Shown here piece after piece: positions 34,262-45,715 of a stretch of DNA of 64,000 nt. Where the stretch lies: positions 1,612,001 through 1,676,000 of the forward strand of contig NAJO01000001.1 in assembly GCA_002077065.1 (NCBI GenBank), read 5' to 3'. The position numbers and the translations under genes were made by a program. Source of the stretch: Cryoendolithus antarcticus. Its lineage: Eukaryota; Ascomycota; Dothideomycetes; Cladosporiales; Cladosporiaceae. The notes beneath the pieces were generated by a model. The model saw only the letters and a program-made list of their open reading frames with translations. It searched no databases and was not told where the DNA came from. Positions within the stretch are counted from its first letter, which is position 1. Every line of letters begins with the position of its first letter.

Positions 34262-37200
34262 TGGCAAGCAAGAAGCGTAAAGGAACCGCGACCAATCCTA
34301 ACAAGCCCGTGAGCAAGCGGCAGAAGAGTGCGTGTGAACCTGATTTTTTGACTTGATTGTGAAGCTAATTGGTGATCAGCCACTCACGCGCACGGAAAGA
34401 TCGACCCCGACAAGCTTTACGCGGCTAAGGATATAATCGACGAAAATAAGACCCATTACCTTGTAGACTGGGAGAACGATTCCGACACTGGCGAGGCCTA
34501 CGAGCCTACCTGGGAGCCACACGCCAATCTCACTACGCAAGCCATTGCAGACTGGGATGCCAAGAAGACTGCGAAGAAGCGAAGTGAGTCTGCTTTGCCG
34601 CCCCGGTCTTCTCGATATCTACTGATCGATCGCATAGACAGGATCACCACCAACGGAGAATCTTCGAGCAAGTCTGGTACGCCTAAGCACAAGAAATCGC
34701 GTAAAGTCGTCGAGAGCTCGCCGTTTAAGGAGATCGGCGAGAGCCAAGACGCTCCACCGACCATTGGAGACGCGGAAGAGTCGCTCTTCGTGTCGCAATC
34801 GCCATCGGAGGACCACAACAACGAGCCACAGCCCTTGTCATCAGTAGTCGATGACCAAGTAGTCTCTGAGCTCGCATCTGCAGCAGACAAGCTGGTGACT
34901 GTCCAGCCATCTGATCCGCCATCGAGCTACCAGGACGTTACCTTCAGCTCATCTCAAGTCTTCACCGGCACTGCGCCTGTACGCGGAGATACGCCGGAGC
35001 CATCACAGTATCAGCCGGATCTCGTTGATACGAGCAAGTCGACTGAGTTCACTACTGAAGTCTCAGCATTCGCCACCACCCAAAGCCAGCAACAGAACAC
35101 TCATTCCATACCTGTGAAGTTCGGGGAGAGCGACGTGTCTGAAGTCCGCATCGTTCCCGACTCGCAGAGTCTGCCAGACTCATCAGCATTTCGTCCATCC
35201 ACCTCAGAAGGGGAAACACAGTCTACTGGTGGTGCTGAAGTTGAGGACCGTGTTGCTGAGACTTCTCAGCCGGAAGGTGACGCGAGTCAGCGTGCTAGTT
35301 CATTGGTTCAATCTGAGCCAACACGGGCTGAGCGTAGTGCAGAACAGATACAGCTTGACGAAGAAAACGCTTCCAAAGTCGAGCAGCCACCTGCCGGCGC
35401 TCAAGGCACGACTTCGTCAAGTGAGCTGTTTCAGCCTGAAGGGTCAGCGGAGCCACGTGTACATATACACACGACAGAGTCGGCTCAAGCGCCTGCGAAC
35501 ATCAATTCGTTGCTTGCTGAGCAAATCCAAGAGATTCGGCCCACTGCAGTCACTATCACGAGTGGCAGTGCACAATCTACTCCTGATCTGGAGCTCTCGA
35601 GTCTAGCAACTGGCGCCCCGCTTACGCAACTTCCGCGAGGGACTGCCAAGTCAGCATTCAGCGGATCGAGTTCTTTTCCATTCCAGACCCAAGTGGCTCC
35701 TGTCTTGCGACCTGCGATAGAGATCGTGTCTTCCAAACCGACAGCAGAGGCCTGGAGTCCGAGATACGACCCTTTCGATTTGGACGTCGAGCCGTCTATT
35801 GAGGTACCTGAGCGACTCTTGTCCAGCCCGCCGATTTCGCCAGCTTTCCCATCCTTACCCGTGCAATCGGTACAAATCGGAGAGAGTGCGCCAGCGTTGC
35901 CGCAAATTCCATCGACGCCAGCGCGCCCATCCAAATCAGCACTTCAGTCCTCGGCTTCCGCAGCAATGGAGTCATCGACTCCAGGCGAGAGTCTTGCAGG
36001 CACGCTCCAAGAGCTCAAGGAGCTACGTGCGCGTGGTCGAGCAAGGCGCGAAGCTGCTGGAACGAAGGCAAGGCAGAGTAGCGCCATCACCACTCCAGCG
36101 AAGCCTTCGGCTGTGCCGGCACATATCGCTGTCGAAGTTGCAGCAGCAACACCAACAAAGCTCACGGCACCGGCACCACGTGGCGCGAGATCGCCCTCTG
36201 CTGTGCCTGCCGTGGCTCCTCTTGAGGCGCCCACTAGAGATGACATGAACACGTCAGAGAGATATGCGACGCTGGTACCCGGATCTGAGGAGACCAACGG
36301 AGCTACGCTTCGAAGACAGAGCACTGTGGCAGGTACGACGAGCTTGAAGCCGCAAGACTCGTGCCATGTCGTACCGATCGCACTACTTGGTCACCAGCGA
36401 GATGCATACCCGAGCTTAATCCGCAAAGAAGAAGCCCTGATCAAGAGGTTTCTTGCTGAAAGGCAGCCAGATGTCGCGTTCGTGGCAGACATAGAAACTC
36501 TGCTAAAGAGACTGCGCGCCATTACGATACACCCTGATCTCGACAATGTGGATGCATACACCCAGTACGATGTGCCGGCTGCTACTTCTGCGCAATGGGA
36601 CGTGGATAGCAGTGCAAAGTTCCGGTTTTTGAAATCCCTCGTGGACGCACTGCGAAACAGCAACACGTTGCTCGTCGTGCTGGCAGGCTCCAAACGGCTA
36701 CTGCATATGCTTCAGACATTCTTCACAGGATTGGGCGTTTCATGGGAGTCTGCAGTCTCCTTCGGAGCGGCTGCACGCGAAGGACTTGACGTGTACGTCC
36801 TTGACTCACGAGATGACGACTTCGACTGGCACAGCATTTCTCCCGACATTATATTGGTCATCGACGGCAACCTGCGAAATGAAAAGCCTGCAATGCTTCG
36901 TCACATGTCAGAACCAAGGTCAGAGACAGGTGTTACCCAGACTGTGTGCTCACTCGTAGTACCGGGCACTATCGAGCACGTAGAAAGCTGTCTGTCGCCC
37001 CATCTGACGCCGCAACAGAAGCTACGAGCCACTGTCAACGGTCTCAATGAGCTACTCTACGATGCTGGTCGCCTGGAGGCCGGACAGCTCTCAGTTGTTG
37101 GTACCGCAACAGCATTGGCTGGCTTCGTACTTGACAAACAGCCAGACAAGGTATGGCCTTTGACCAGCATCAGTATGCTAGAGAACTTGGACAGTCAGAC

Positions 37201-38137
37201 CGACAGTGAGCTTGATGGAGTAGAAGCGGGTCACAAGCATAGCCTGTCGAACGGAGATAATCCCACGCCGAAGAGAGCCAGGACCGAGGATACGAATGGA
37301 ATGCTTCCGAGCACCATCAACCCGATGGATGTCGACATGACACATGTCAGCGACTCTGTCTCACGACCTAGTGCTAGCTTGTCAGCTACTGAACGTCGCT
37401 TACAAGCACTCCTTCAGACGACACAGACGCGCCTTGCTGAGCACGAGCGTGCACTTAACGATCTGCAGTTCGTTCACGAAGAACAACGCATCCGCGTCTT
37501 CGACGCTGAACGAGAGCGCGACGCAGCCAATGCCACAGCTACGCGCGCATTCACCCGCCTGACAGATCAGAGCACTCAGATACAGACCCTACGTGCCGAA
37601 CGCGCCGATCTGCAAGCCCAGCTGGTCGCTGCGACGGAAGCTTCAGCCTCTCATACCATTCCCGAACGCGCCGAGTTTGAGATTCTTCGGCAGCAACTAC
37701 TCAAAGCCGAGAACGAAACGTCCCGCCTCACACGCCGTCTCGAAGCTCAAGCTGGCGATCTGGCGTATTTCCAATCCCAGTACCAGTCTGCCTCTAACAC
37801 AGCACAGGCTTTAGCAAACGAGGTCTCGGAACTGTCGACCCAAGTCACATCACTGAATTTACTCGCTTCAGGGGAGCAAGGACGTGCTCGGGAACAAAGC
37901 TTGTCCGCACAGTCTACTGCGCTAAGAAGGGAGAATTCGCAGATGAAGGCGAGGCTCGCGCAGCTTGAGGCAGGGACAAAGTTCAGGGACGAAGAGCTTG
38001 CAAGGCTCAAAGAAGCAGGGAGAGGGAGAATGGGCACCCGCGGCAATAGTGTGCCGCGGAGTCCTCGCATGGGTGGCAGTAGGCAGGCAAGCCCGGCTGT
38101 GAGTGAGCTGGGAAGGAGGGCTTTTGGAAGGGACTGA
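34261..38137 (+). CDS. Chromodomain protein with HDA2/3-like domain and C-terminal coiled coil
   Basis: 1256 residues from exons 34261-34327, 34380-34583 and 34638-38137 (introns of 52 and 54 bp, GTGCGT...TCAG and GTGAGT...ATAG). The chromodomain at about residues 33-80 has YAAKDIIDENKTHYLVDWEN and AYEPTWEPHANLT, with the aromatic positions used to read methyl-lysine. A long Ser/Thr/Pro/Glu-rich disordered region follows to ~670. Residues ~673-930 (LLGHQRDAYPSLIRKEEAL, FRFLKSLVDALRNSNTLLVV, VYVLDSRDDDFDWHSISPDI) resemble the class II histone deacetylase complex subunit 2/3 domain. Residues ~1008-1210 form a coiled coil. The architecture suggests a heterochromatin reader coupled to an HDA1-type deacetylase, like Neurospora CDP-2 in the HCHC complex (inference). 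The conserved chromodomain spans exon 2, supporting both splices. Confidence 0.88.
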
Positions 38138-39702
38138 ACATCAGCGCGAGAGTAAGACAATGTTGGTAGATCCTACCCCAGGTCCGTACGGTCTAGGTCT
38201 GTAGCTCGGAGATCGTATGCACCATAGCCATGGAGATATCTGGTAAAGGTTGGCAGTGAACACATTACATACGTCGCACAAGCTCAGGTACCATCATCCG
38301 ACGGACTGTTAGCAGTGAGACGCGATTGGTGCACGCGTCTCAGGTGATGGCGTCTGTGTGACTTTGACAGCAGCCACGCGAGCCGAGTATAGGTCAAGGA
38401 TAGACGGATAGAGGCTTGTGACGCAAGATCTTGGAGAAGCGAGGTCCAAGATCGCCTATTCGGGTTGTGTGGGCGCTGGGGTGAGGGTTGGACGCAGACG
38501 CTATTGGAGCCCGATAGAGCTTCATATGGTATGCAGATCGTGGGCACAACCAACATGACCGTCGCTGAGTGGAAAAGCGTCAAGTTCTCCCGCGTGCCTT
38601 CCGCCTCATCGTCGATACCGCGGAGTGGCCAGCAAGGTCAAGCGCAGACATGGCACGTTTGGAATCGGACCGGCGCTGTCAGATAGACTCAGCGAACCGG
38701 TTCGCAGACCGAGGACGCGAGAAGGCGTCAAGGGCTCCACCGCACGTTTTGAAGAATTGGGCTAACTTTCGGAGCCTTTCCGACACGCTTGCCGCTACGC
38801 GCCGGTGGAGGTGGAGGAGTGCAACGTGAGCTTTCAGCTGAGCGGGCGATGCATGGTGGAGGCAAATGAAGTATGTAGAGAAAGATGGCACACGGTGTGT
38901 AAGCGGGAGGGTAGCGTATTGGCTGCTTGCGAGAGCATCGGGTAGTGCATATATTGCTATCGCGGATCTATTGGAAGTCAACATCCTTGCTTCGTATCAC
39001 CCGCCTGTGCGTCGAGTGGACGCCCCTAACAATCTCCACTTTATCTGACGACAATGTGATCACGAAGGTACTCTTGATCTTATCAAAGGTGCTTACTCCA
39101 ACAAGGTGAACAAGCAGACCACGATTACGCAAGAATCCTTTCTGTCATTGCCGCAGCTGCTAGTCTTGTACAGGTACGAGCTGAATCCTACGGTACTTGC
39201 AGCGTTGCATGCAGCTGTAGCGGCCGGTTCGTATCTCGATGCGGTCCGTGCTTAGCATCATATCGTACCCACAGGGCTGGCGGAGTTGACGACGGTGGAA
39301 GTGACGCCCGTTTTTGCAACGTCAGGAATAACTCCCACGCTTCTTCATCACAACGACAACTCTATACCAACAACCCTTCGATCATCTTCCTCGCCTTCCG
39401 TCAGCATCAACGTTTGCTTACCTACACCTGCATTGATAGGTCTCGACCCGCGGCCATCGTTCTCCGCTTCGAACCATAATCTCGCAAGCGAACAAATCCG
39501 CCCGGATTGCGCCTTTTAGCGATATTGACTTTGGCAAGAGGAAGCTCTAGAAACGCTATCAGTTGAGCCAGCCAGCCCACGTGCGATAGCAGTGCGTATA
39601 CCAAGTCAGCTCCTCAAGTAGTGAGACAGTGCCCTGTCGCGACTTCCTCACAGCTTGGCTTCTCGACATCACTGGCCGATAACCGACCTTTAGCACAACA
39701 CA
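38138..39702. other. Gene-free stretch of ~1.56 kb
   Basis: Short frames (up to about 100 codons) occur on both strands but none has a recognisable motif, splice-linked partner or coding-like composition. I see no terminal repeats or transposase remnants. Confidence 0.4.
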
Positions 39703-40770
39703 ATGGCAGCAGTGATGAACATGCAGGCACCGCACCGGAGACCGATCCCTTCACACGGCCCGCCCGCGCAATACATGCAGTCTCAGCAAGCACCTCAGGC
39801 TTACTCGAATGGGCCAGTGCCACGCTCACCATCATACGCCATGTCTGGCCAGCAACAGCAGCCATACCCCTCACGCCGCACTCTCTCCAACGCAACCTCA
39901 TCGACCTCCTCAACTCAGAATGCTCCAACTCGCCAAGGTACTGGCAATGCACCAGCAAGCTCCTATGCCAGTAGCATTCGTCGAAGCACCTCATCTCGCA
40001 GCACCTCTACCACCAGTCCGACTTCTTACGTCGCGTTGATGCGGAAACAGAAGGCTACGGTCTGGTGCGACCGCGCGCAACATGAAGACCCACGCATCCT
40101 CGCGGCCCAACGCCAAGCTAAGATGAGAGCAACGATGGAAGTAGCAGGAGCCCACCACTCCACAGCTAACGGCCGAACATCCACATCAAGCTCAGGCATA
40201 GCAGGAGGCGTACGAAGCAAGATTCGGCATCACGGCGCAGTGAAAGCAAGTACATACAACGCTGCAAATCTCTCCGGAGCAGGCGTGCCAATGCGACTGA
40301 GCGCTACCGAAGTAGACGAAGGCGACAGCGGCGAAGAAGACGCCGGCCAAAATCGCTACCACCAACGCAACGGCTCCGGCCGGTCATCCATGGGTTCCGC
40401 AACCCGGCATCCTCAGTCCTCACACTCCAACTCCCTTCTCTCCCGCGGCGCCTACCCAACGTCCACTACCGCCACCTCCAGCCCAACCTCACCCGAGGAC
40501 CAAACGCCCATGCCACAGCACTCATCGACGCAGAGCTCGGACTACTTCGCGCAGCCTGGCGGCAGCGGAGGCAGCGGGTCTAGCGGTGAGGCCGAGAAGA
40601 GCTTTGGTGGTGCTGGGGCGCTACCTGTGCAGACTAGGGCGAGGGGTGATACGGCTGTAAGGAAGACTAGTGAGGAGTTGAGGAGACGGGGAAGTGTGGA
40701 TGATAGGACTATGACTATGAGTGCGGGGCGACTGTTTGTTGCTAATCCGGATGCGGAGGATAGTGATTAG
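39703..40770 (+). CDS. Conserved disordered fungal protein of unknown function
   Basis: 355 residues, single exon, start at MAAVMNMQAPHRRPIPS. Largely disordered and rich in Ser, Thr, Pro, Gln and Gly. One short central block looks ordered and is likely the conserved core: SYVALMRKQKATVWCDRAQ followed by HEDPRILAAQRQAKMRA (about residues 107-142). The C-terminus ends with DRTMTMSAGRLFVANPD and an acidic tail. I do not recognise a named family. The contrast between a conserved-looking core and a low-complexity remainder is typical of fungal regulatory or scaffold proteins, but no function can be assigned. Confidence 0.7.
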   Translation: MAAVMNMQAPHRRPIPSHGPPAQYMQSQQAPQAYSNGPVPRSPSYAMSGQQQQPYPSRRTLSNATSSTSSTQNAPTRQGTGNAPASSYASSIRRSTSSRSTSTTSPTSYVALMRKQKATVWCDRAQHEDPRILAAQRQAKMRATMEVAGAHHSTANGRTSTSSSGIAGGVRSKIRHHGAVKASTYNAANLSGAGVPMRLSATEVDEGDSGEEDAGQNRYHQRNGSGRSSMGSATRHPQSSHSNSLLSRGAYPTSTTATSSPTSPEDQTPMPQHSSTQSSDYFAQPGGSGGSGSSGEAEKSFGGAGALPVQTRARGDTAVRKTSEELRRRGSVDDRTMTMSAGRLFVANPDAEDSD

Positions 40771-41053
40771 GTAGGCTTGTTTGGGGATATCTGGCATGCA
40801 GAGGGATTGGTGTTGATGCAGCGTTTCTTGGTTTTCGTGGGAAGGAAGTGAGGTTCAAAGGTGGTCACAGATGTAGGCAAGTACGAAGCACTTCAGTCGC
40901 ACGTTCCCTACTTGACAACATCTACCCTACATGTGCCAAGACGCCCTACATAGGACGATCTGAAGCTTTTCGTTGTCAATTCAAATCATCCGAGTTACGT
41001 CTACCTCTTCCACATCCGTCACCCTCGAAGCCAGCCTGGCTGCGGTGGGAGAA
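40771..41053. other. Intergenic and probable 5' leader
   Basis: The 283-bp region precedes the first of three tandem F-box-like genes. The reading frame of that gene is open upstream to a TTG at 40973 but has no ATG there. Confidence 0.35.
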
Positions 41054-41752
41054 ATGGCGACGGCAATGGCAGCGACTCTCAACTCACCCTCCGCCAGCCT
41101 CCTTGGTCTACTGCCCGAGCTACGTCTTCAAATCTACGAGTACCTGTTCGACAGCTTGTCGCGTTATGGCGATGCCTGGACTGTGTATCTCGAAAATGAC
41201 CGTCAGGAATCACTAAATCTCCTTCGCGAAGGCTCTCCAGCGGCGGGCCTGCTGCTTACATGTCGCTTCCCACAGATCAAGGTTAATCGGTTCCTGTATG
41301 AAGGAGCGGAAGCCTATACTCGATTCACAGATTCCGCAACACGAGAGAAGCAATCTTGCAATGTTCCGTTCGTACAGACGAGCTACTCTTGTCATATCCG
41401 GAGAGCCTTTGTTCTACTGCACGTGGATGGATCGCCCTCGTCCAGGTGCCCTCTCTCCGAGTACCTCAATTCAATCAACGCTACTCTGGTCGGGTTGGAA
41501 CTTGGTGCAGTCTTCGAGCAGATCCATGTTGAAGTGCTCACGTGTTGCATCGGTCGGATGGGATATGGCACAATGGTGAGGGCACTTGAGGCATTCAGCA
41601 AGATCAAGTGCCCCGGTACGGTGACCTTCGCGTGGCATGCGATCAAAAACACTGGCGAGGACCCTGTGACGAAGGGACAGGCCGAGCGACTTCAAGATCA
41701 GTTTGCTACGTTGCTAGAGACGCTTGATGCGTACGTTGTTCTTGGACGGTGA
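41054..41752 (+). CDS. F-box-like (LLGLxPELRLxIYEYL) protein, tandem copy 1
   Basis: 232 residues. The N-terminal motif SASLLGLLPELRLQIYEYLF at about residues 12-31 is the signature of a large fungal F-box-like family; after it come a variable region and LLLTCRFPQIKVNRFLYEGA, CHIRRAFVLLHVDG, LELGAVFEQIHVEVL and a C-terminal FSKIKCPGTVTFAWHAI. The latter blocks have counterparts in the next two downstream genes, so the three form a tandem array. The start is the ATG at 41054, because the only upstream in-frame initiator is a TTG. It is the only one of the three with an uninterrupted frame. Function as a ubiquitin-ligase adaptor is inferred from the motif and not proven. Confidence 0.7.
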   Translation: MATAMAATLNSPSASLLGLLPELRLQIYEYLFDSLSRYGDAWTVYLENDRQESLNLLREGSPAAGLLLTCRFPQIKVNRFLYEGAEAYTRFTDSATREKQSCNVPFVQTSYSCHIRRAFVLLHVDGSPSSRCPLSEYLNSINATLVGLELGAVFEQIHVEVLTCCIGRMGYGTMVRALEAFSKIKCPGTVTFAWHAIKNTGEDPVTKGQAERLQDQFATLLETLDAYVVLGR

Positions 41753-42146
41753 GAGGGTAAGACACTGACTCCTGCACAGGAAGTGCGTCAAGACATGCCC
41801 CTTCTGGGGCACTACATAGGTTTTGGTGTGGTATGCTGGCGCATCACTGAAACGCAAACGGCAGTGGATGCGATTGGGGAGATGCTCTTAGGGGTATAGG
41901 TGGGCAATGAATCTGGCCCAGGCCCGGCCTTAGGTGGATGTTGTAGGCCGCAAGTAGGATCGATGTTTGGTAGCATGCGAAGGTAAGTACGCGCCACAGG
42001 TAGCAGCCCACACGTTCCTTCCTCACAACGCGAATACCTGCAGCCTGCGTTACTCCGCCACCAGACGAGACCCGAATAGACCTTCTCTTGCTGATTCGAT
42101 TTCACACTTTGACTATCGACTATTGACCCAAACAGTCAGCGACATA
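41753..42146. other. Intergenic between tandem copies 1 and 2
   Basis: The 394-bp region has no recognisable feature other than short frames. Confidence 0.35.
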
Positions 42147-42725
42147 ATGCCATCCAACAAGGAGATCACCTCGACTTCGCCCACCGCCAGCCTCTCTGGC
42201 TTACCGCTTGAGCTCCGTGTCCGAATTCTTCAATACCTATTCGCCAACTTGCCCTGGCACAAGTATATGCTCGTCGACCAGCACAGCAAGATATGCTCGC
42301 CCCCGACCTCAGTCTGGTCACGCCAGCTACATTTCAAGACCAGTGCCATCACGCTCACGTGCCGTCTGATGCACGAAGAAGCTTCGTCAACACTCTGGCA
42401 ACATCCCGTACTCCTCTTGAATTTCAGCCACGACACCTCCGGACGCGGATATGCGTCAGCGTTTCGCTTCACCACTATACAGCACTTCTGTTACATCCGC
42501 AGGGCTCTGCTGTGTTACCACCAGCTCGACAACACCGTGTCCGACGAGAAATTTCGTGAAGAGAACGAAGCAACTGATGGAAGACGTGCACTATGGCGCC
42601 AACTTCGATGCCATCCATATATGTTGGGAGGGAGGGTGAGCTATGGTGACGGCTACAGGGTGGAGCAGACTTTGGAGATCTTTGGCAATATCAAATGCCG
42701 TGGAACGCTCAGGGCGAGAGAATAA
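42147..42725 (+). pseudogene. F-box-like protein, tandem copy 2, frame-disrupted
   Basis: The frame from ATG 42147 encodes ASLSGLPLELRVRILQYLF, then ITLTCRLMHEEASSTLWQHP and FCYIRRALLCYHQLDN, all matching the family. Around 42545-42640 the homologous residues move to the next frame: QLMEDVHYGANFDAIHICWE parallels FLQDLDYGAKLEEIYLHFE of copy 3. They then return to the first frame for QTLEIFGNIKCRGTL, which parallels EAFSKIKCPGTV of copy 1. The original frame is fortuitously open across this segment, so the ORF reaches 42725 (192 residues), but it ends early relative to copy 1 (RGTLRARE-stop against PGTVTFAW). Two compensating indels, or one missed intron, would explain it; no good splice pair is visible. 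Confidence 0.55.
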
Positions 42726-43061
42726 CTTGTGAGACGCTCTTACTTCTGAGATAGTCTGCTACCGAGCAACGTATCATGAGGTGTACATATTGCGAGGTCG
42801 CTGAGTGTCCGCTTGACAAGGCTTCGCTCCCGTAGTTCACGTCCGTCGCTGTGTCCTGCGTGAATTCAGCGTGACAATGCAGATCTCGTGATCGTTAACT
42901 GGCGCGGTAGTCACGGATCAAGCTGATCGTGCCTGCCTTGTGGCCTTCACAACTCTCGGCACCTTAAACTGGTACATATCGCTCTTACTTCTTACTTCGT
43001 CTCCTATCACTCTACTCCTCCAAATTCCTTGTCTCTGGATTCGGAACCCGCACAGTCAGCG
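42726..43061. other. Intergenic between tandem copies 2 and 3
   Basis: The 336-bp region shows no coding signal. Confidence 0.35.
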
Positions 43062-43779
43062 ATGGATGGCGTCGAGGCACCAATGGCTACCATGTCGTTG
43101 ACCACTACCGCACCAGCCGCGAGTCTTCTTGGTCTGCCTACCGAGCTGCGACTGAAGATCTACGAGCATCTGCTCCCTACAGCACGTACTTCGAAACCTC
43201 TTGTATGGTATAGTAGTACCCACCGATGGGTCCGCGCGCAGCCTAAGGGCTACTCAGAGCTCGCTGCGATAGCACGCGTGTGTCGGGTCTTTGCGACGAA
43301 ACCCGGGAGGCTGGTCTTCGCGAAAGCAGCACTTCGCTTCCACTATTTGGAGACATTGTACTTCCAGTCTCGCGCTTCCCGCGCGATCTTCTCAGCCTTG
43401 ATGGGGAATCAACCTCCGTAAGCTCGAAGCAAGACCAGGTTGCCCTACGGCCTATGCAGAAGCGACCGAAGGCTTTTTGCAAGATCTAGACTATGGCGCA
43501 AAGCTGGAGGAGATTTACTTACACTTCGAATGTGACGACGGTCCTATTGGCCTCAAGACACTCGAACCGTTTCTCACAGTACTTGGCCGCCTCCAGTGTT
43601 CTGGCGAAGTCAAGCTCGCATGGACAGTGACCGACAGATGGATGTTCTGCGACGCTCGCCCGTTTGAGCGTGCTATGAACACGCTGATGGACAAGCTGGA
43701 AGCGCAAGCTCACCGATCCTACAAACCCTACGAGATGCTGATTGAGTCCAGTACTAAGATCACGCTGCGCCGCTCCTAG
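43062..43779 (+). pseudogene. F-box-like protein, tandem copy 3, split in two frames
   Basis: Part 1, from ATG 43062, encodes AASLLGLPTELRLKIYEHLL and continues to LYFQSRASRAIFSALMGN, stopping at TAA 43419-43421. Part 2, in another frame, encodes TEGFLQDLDYGAKLEEIYLH and FLTVLGRLQCSGEVKLAWTV, and ends at 43779 with EMLIESSTKITLRRS. Both parts match the single-frame copy 1 in order. The TAA lies in a GTAAGC that could be a donor, but the available acceptors (for example near 43456) give the wrong frame, so I cannot build a working transcript. Either an unrecognised intron plus indel, or a decayed gene. Confidence 0.55.
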
Positions 43780-43914
43780 TAGGCTCAACGAAGGCTGGCA
43801 GCTCGGTCAGGTCCAGCACTTGAATTTGCCGCAGTCATAACGAAGCGAAGCAGCGCGAAGCCGTACGGAAATCGCAGGAAGATCCTTTACTCACAACACC
43901 ACAACTCGCATACA

Positions 43915-44914
43915 CTACACAGCAGTATACCCTCCATCAGCCCTGATGTCCGTCCCCGTCGTATAGGAGCTCGCATCACTAGCAAGGTACAGGTACGCTC
44001 CCTTCAACTCGCCTGGCTCACCCTCCCTGCCCATCGGGATCTTTCCCCTCCATATTCCCTTCGTTTCCGGCGGAATGAATTTCGAGATCTCGGTATTGAT
44101 ATATCCGGGACTTACCGAGTTCGCCCTCGCGAACTTCACCCACTCCACAGCCAGCGATCGCACGAGATGAATTACACCAGCTTTTGCAGCGTTGTACGCA
44201 GATTGCAGTTGCGGGATGTTGGCGATATGGCCGGACATGCTGGCTGTCGCTACAAATGAGCCGCCACTGTAGTTTTGCAATGTCTTGCTGGCTGACGCAG
44301 TGTACTGACGACGCCAAACCTCACCAGCGGCTTGAGCGCAGTAGAAGACGGAGTCCAAGTCTGTCGAGACAACGTTATGGTAGTGCGATAGTTGGCCATC
44401 AATCATGCGGCCTTGAGTCCATGGGATTCCAGCATTTGCTACGAAGATGTCGAGGCGATTATTGAAGTCCGACACCTGGGCTTCGATAGCGTCTTTGACT
44501 GCGCTTGCTGAGGTCACGTCGACTTGGTATGCACGAGCTGGGAGTCTATTAGCTTTTGATAGATATGAAAGCCATGAGCAGATCACACGTGCCCTTCACA
44601 CCAAACTCCTGCTCAATTGCAGCTGCCTTGTCAATAGCGTCCTTGTTCGAGTGATACCAGATCGCCACGTTGGCCCCGGCTTCGGCCAATGCTCGAGCGA
44701 CTTCCAGACCAATACCTGCACCAGCTCCGGAGACGATCGCAGTCTTGTGCTTCAGAGAGAAAAGGTCGTGGATACTGCTACTTTTCGGTGCGGTCGTGTT
44801 GTATTCGTGGAAGATGCCATTGTGCATCGAGGCGTCTTCGGGCGAAGTCGTTGGGGATGGCTTCTTGTCCTCCGCCTTGAAGCTGGCCAGGTGTATGGGT
44901 ATGCCGCGAACCAT
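43915..44914 (-). CDS. Short-chain dehydrogenase, sorbose/xylulose reductase-like
   Basis: NAD(P)H-dependent SDR of 318 residues, related to fungal sugar reductases such as Sou1/Sou2-type or L-xylulose reductase. Exons 44914-44589 and 44545-43915 flank a 43-bp intron (GTGTGA...CTAATAG), giving FGVKGTLPARAYQVDV at the junction. The cofactor-binding Gly motif is TAIVSGAGAGIGLEVARAL near residue 54; NAG is in IFVANAGIPW; the catalytic Ser is in TASMSGHIAN and the Tyr-Lys pair is YNAAK; SPGYINTEI and the C-terminal GTDIRADGGYTAV are typical. Met at 44914 is the closest start that leaves a ~45-residue N-terminal extension; further upstream Met codons are in frame up to 45082. The intron is short but its removal is needed for the family block AYQVDVT. 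Substrate is inferred only at the level of subfamily. Confidence 0.85.
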
Positions 44915-45715
44915 GATGATAGTCAGATCGATGCTGTACCCGTTGAGAAGACTATTGTTCCGGCCAGTTATACTCGCTCCGATCCCACCTTCCGCAATGG
45001 TGTCGTGATCCAGCTTAGTCATGTCGATGATGCGATGCCTACTCTCGAACCTCATCCTTTCCGGCACACGGTACGCTTCCACGATTTTCCATTGTTAGGT
45101 CCGTCAACTCATCATCAATAGCGATACCACATTGCCTTGCATAACATCTCGAAAGATCCGGGCTGCGATGAATGGGTGTCTGAACCGGTATTCGGTCGCA
45201 AACCCCATCAATTTGGACTGTAGCATCGTACACCTCAGTACCAAGAGGGCGTGGGAAGATGTGTGTCCGCACTACAGCGTAGCCCTGCGGGACGGCTGTT
45301 CTCATGGATGTCATCGAGGTTGGAGACGCTGTTTCGATCGCCATCGCTGCCTGCGAAGGCGGAAATGGACTGTAACCCCCCGAATATTCGAAGCGACGAT
45401 CGCACTGCTATGAGGACAGCACCTCTACGTGCCACTGATCGCAGAAATCGAGACCCAAGATTTTGCACGTGAGCAAGCAACAAAGGTAACTTGGAGCCTC
45501 TGCATTGCCTGCTACCTTACGATCCGAAGTCGTGGTAGTATGCCCCGTTCCTGTTCTTTTCTTCCGTCTATGTCGATGCCCACCTTGACTAGCGATGTCG
45601 TGCTCCGCCGTTGGACGCTTAAGAGCGCTTTATACGCGGACATTACTACACAATGTTATCATCCGCATCAAGAATGGAATGTTCTCGACGTCCCACCCTG
45701 CACACTGGAGCCTGA
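44915..45715. other. Divergent intergenic region
   Basis: About 800 bp between the SDR gene and the F-box pseudogene. A 101-codon minus-strand frame (45344-45039) and several plus-strand ones show no motifs. The SDR frame is open upstream to 45082. Confidence 0.35.
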
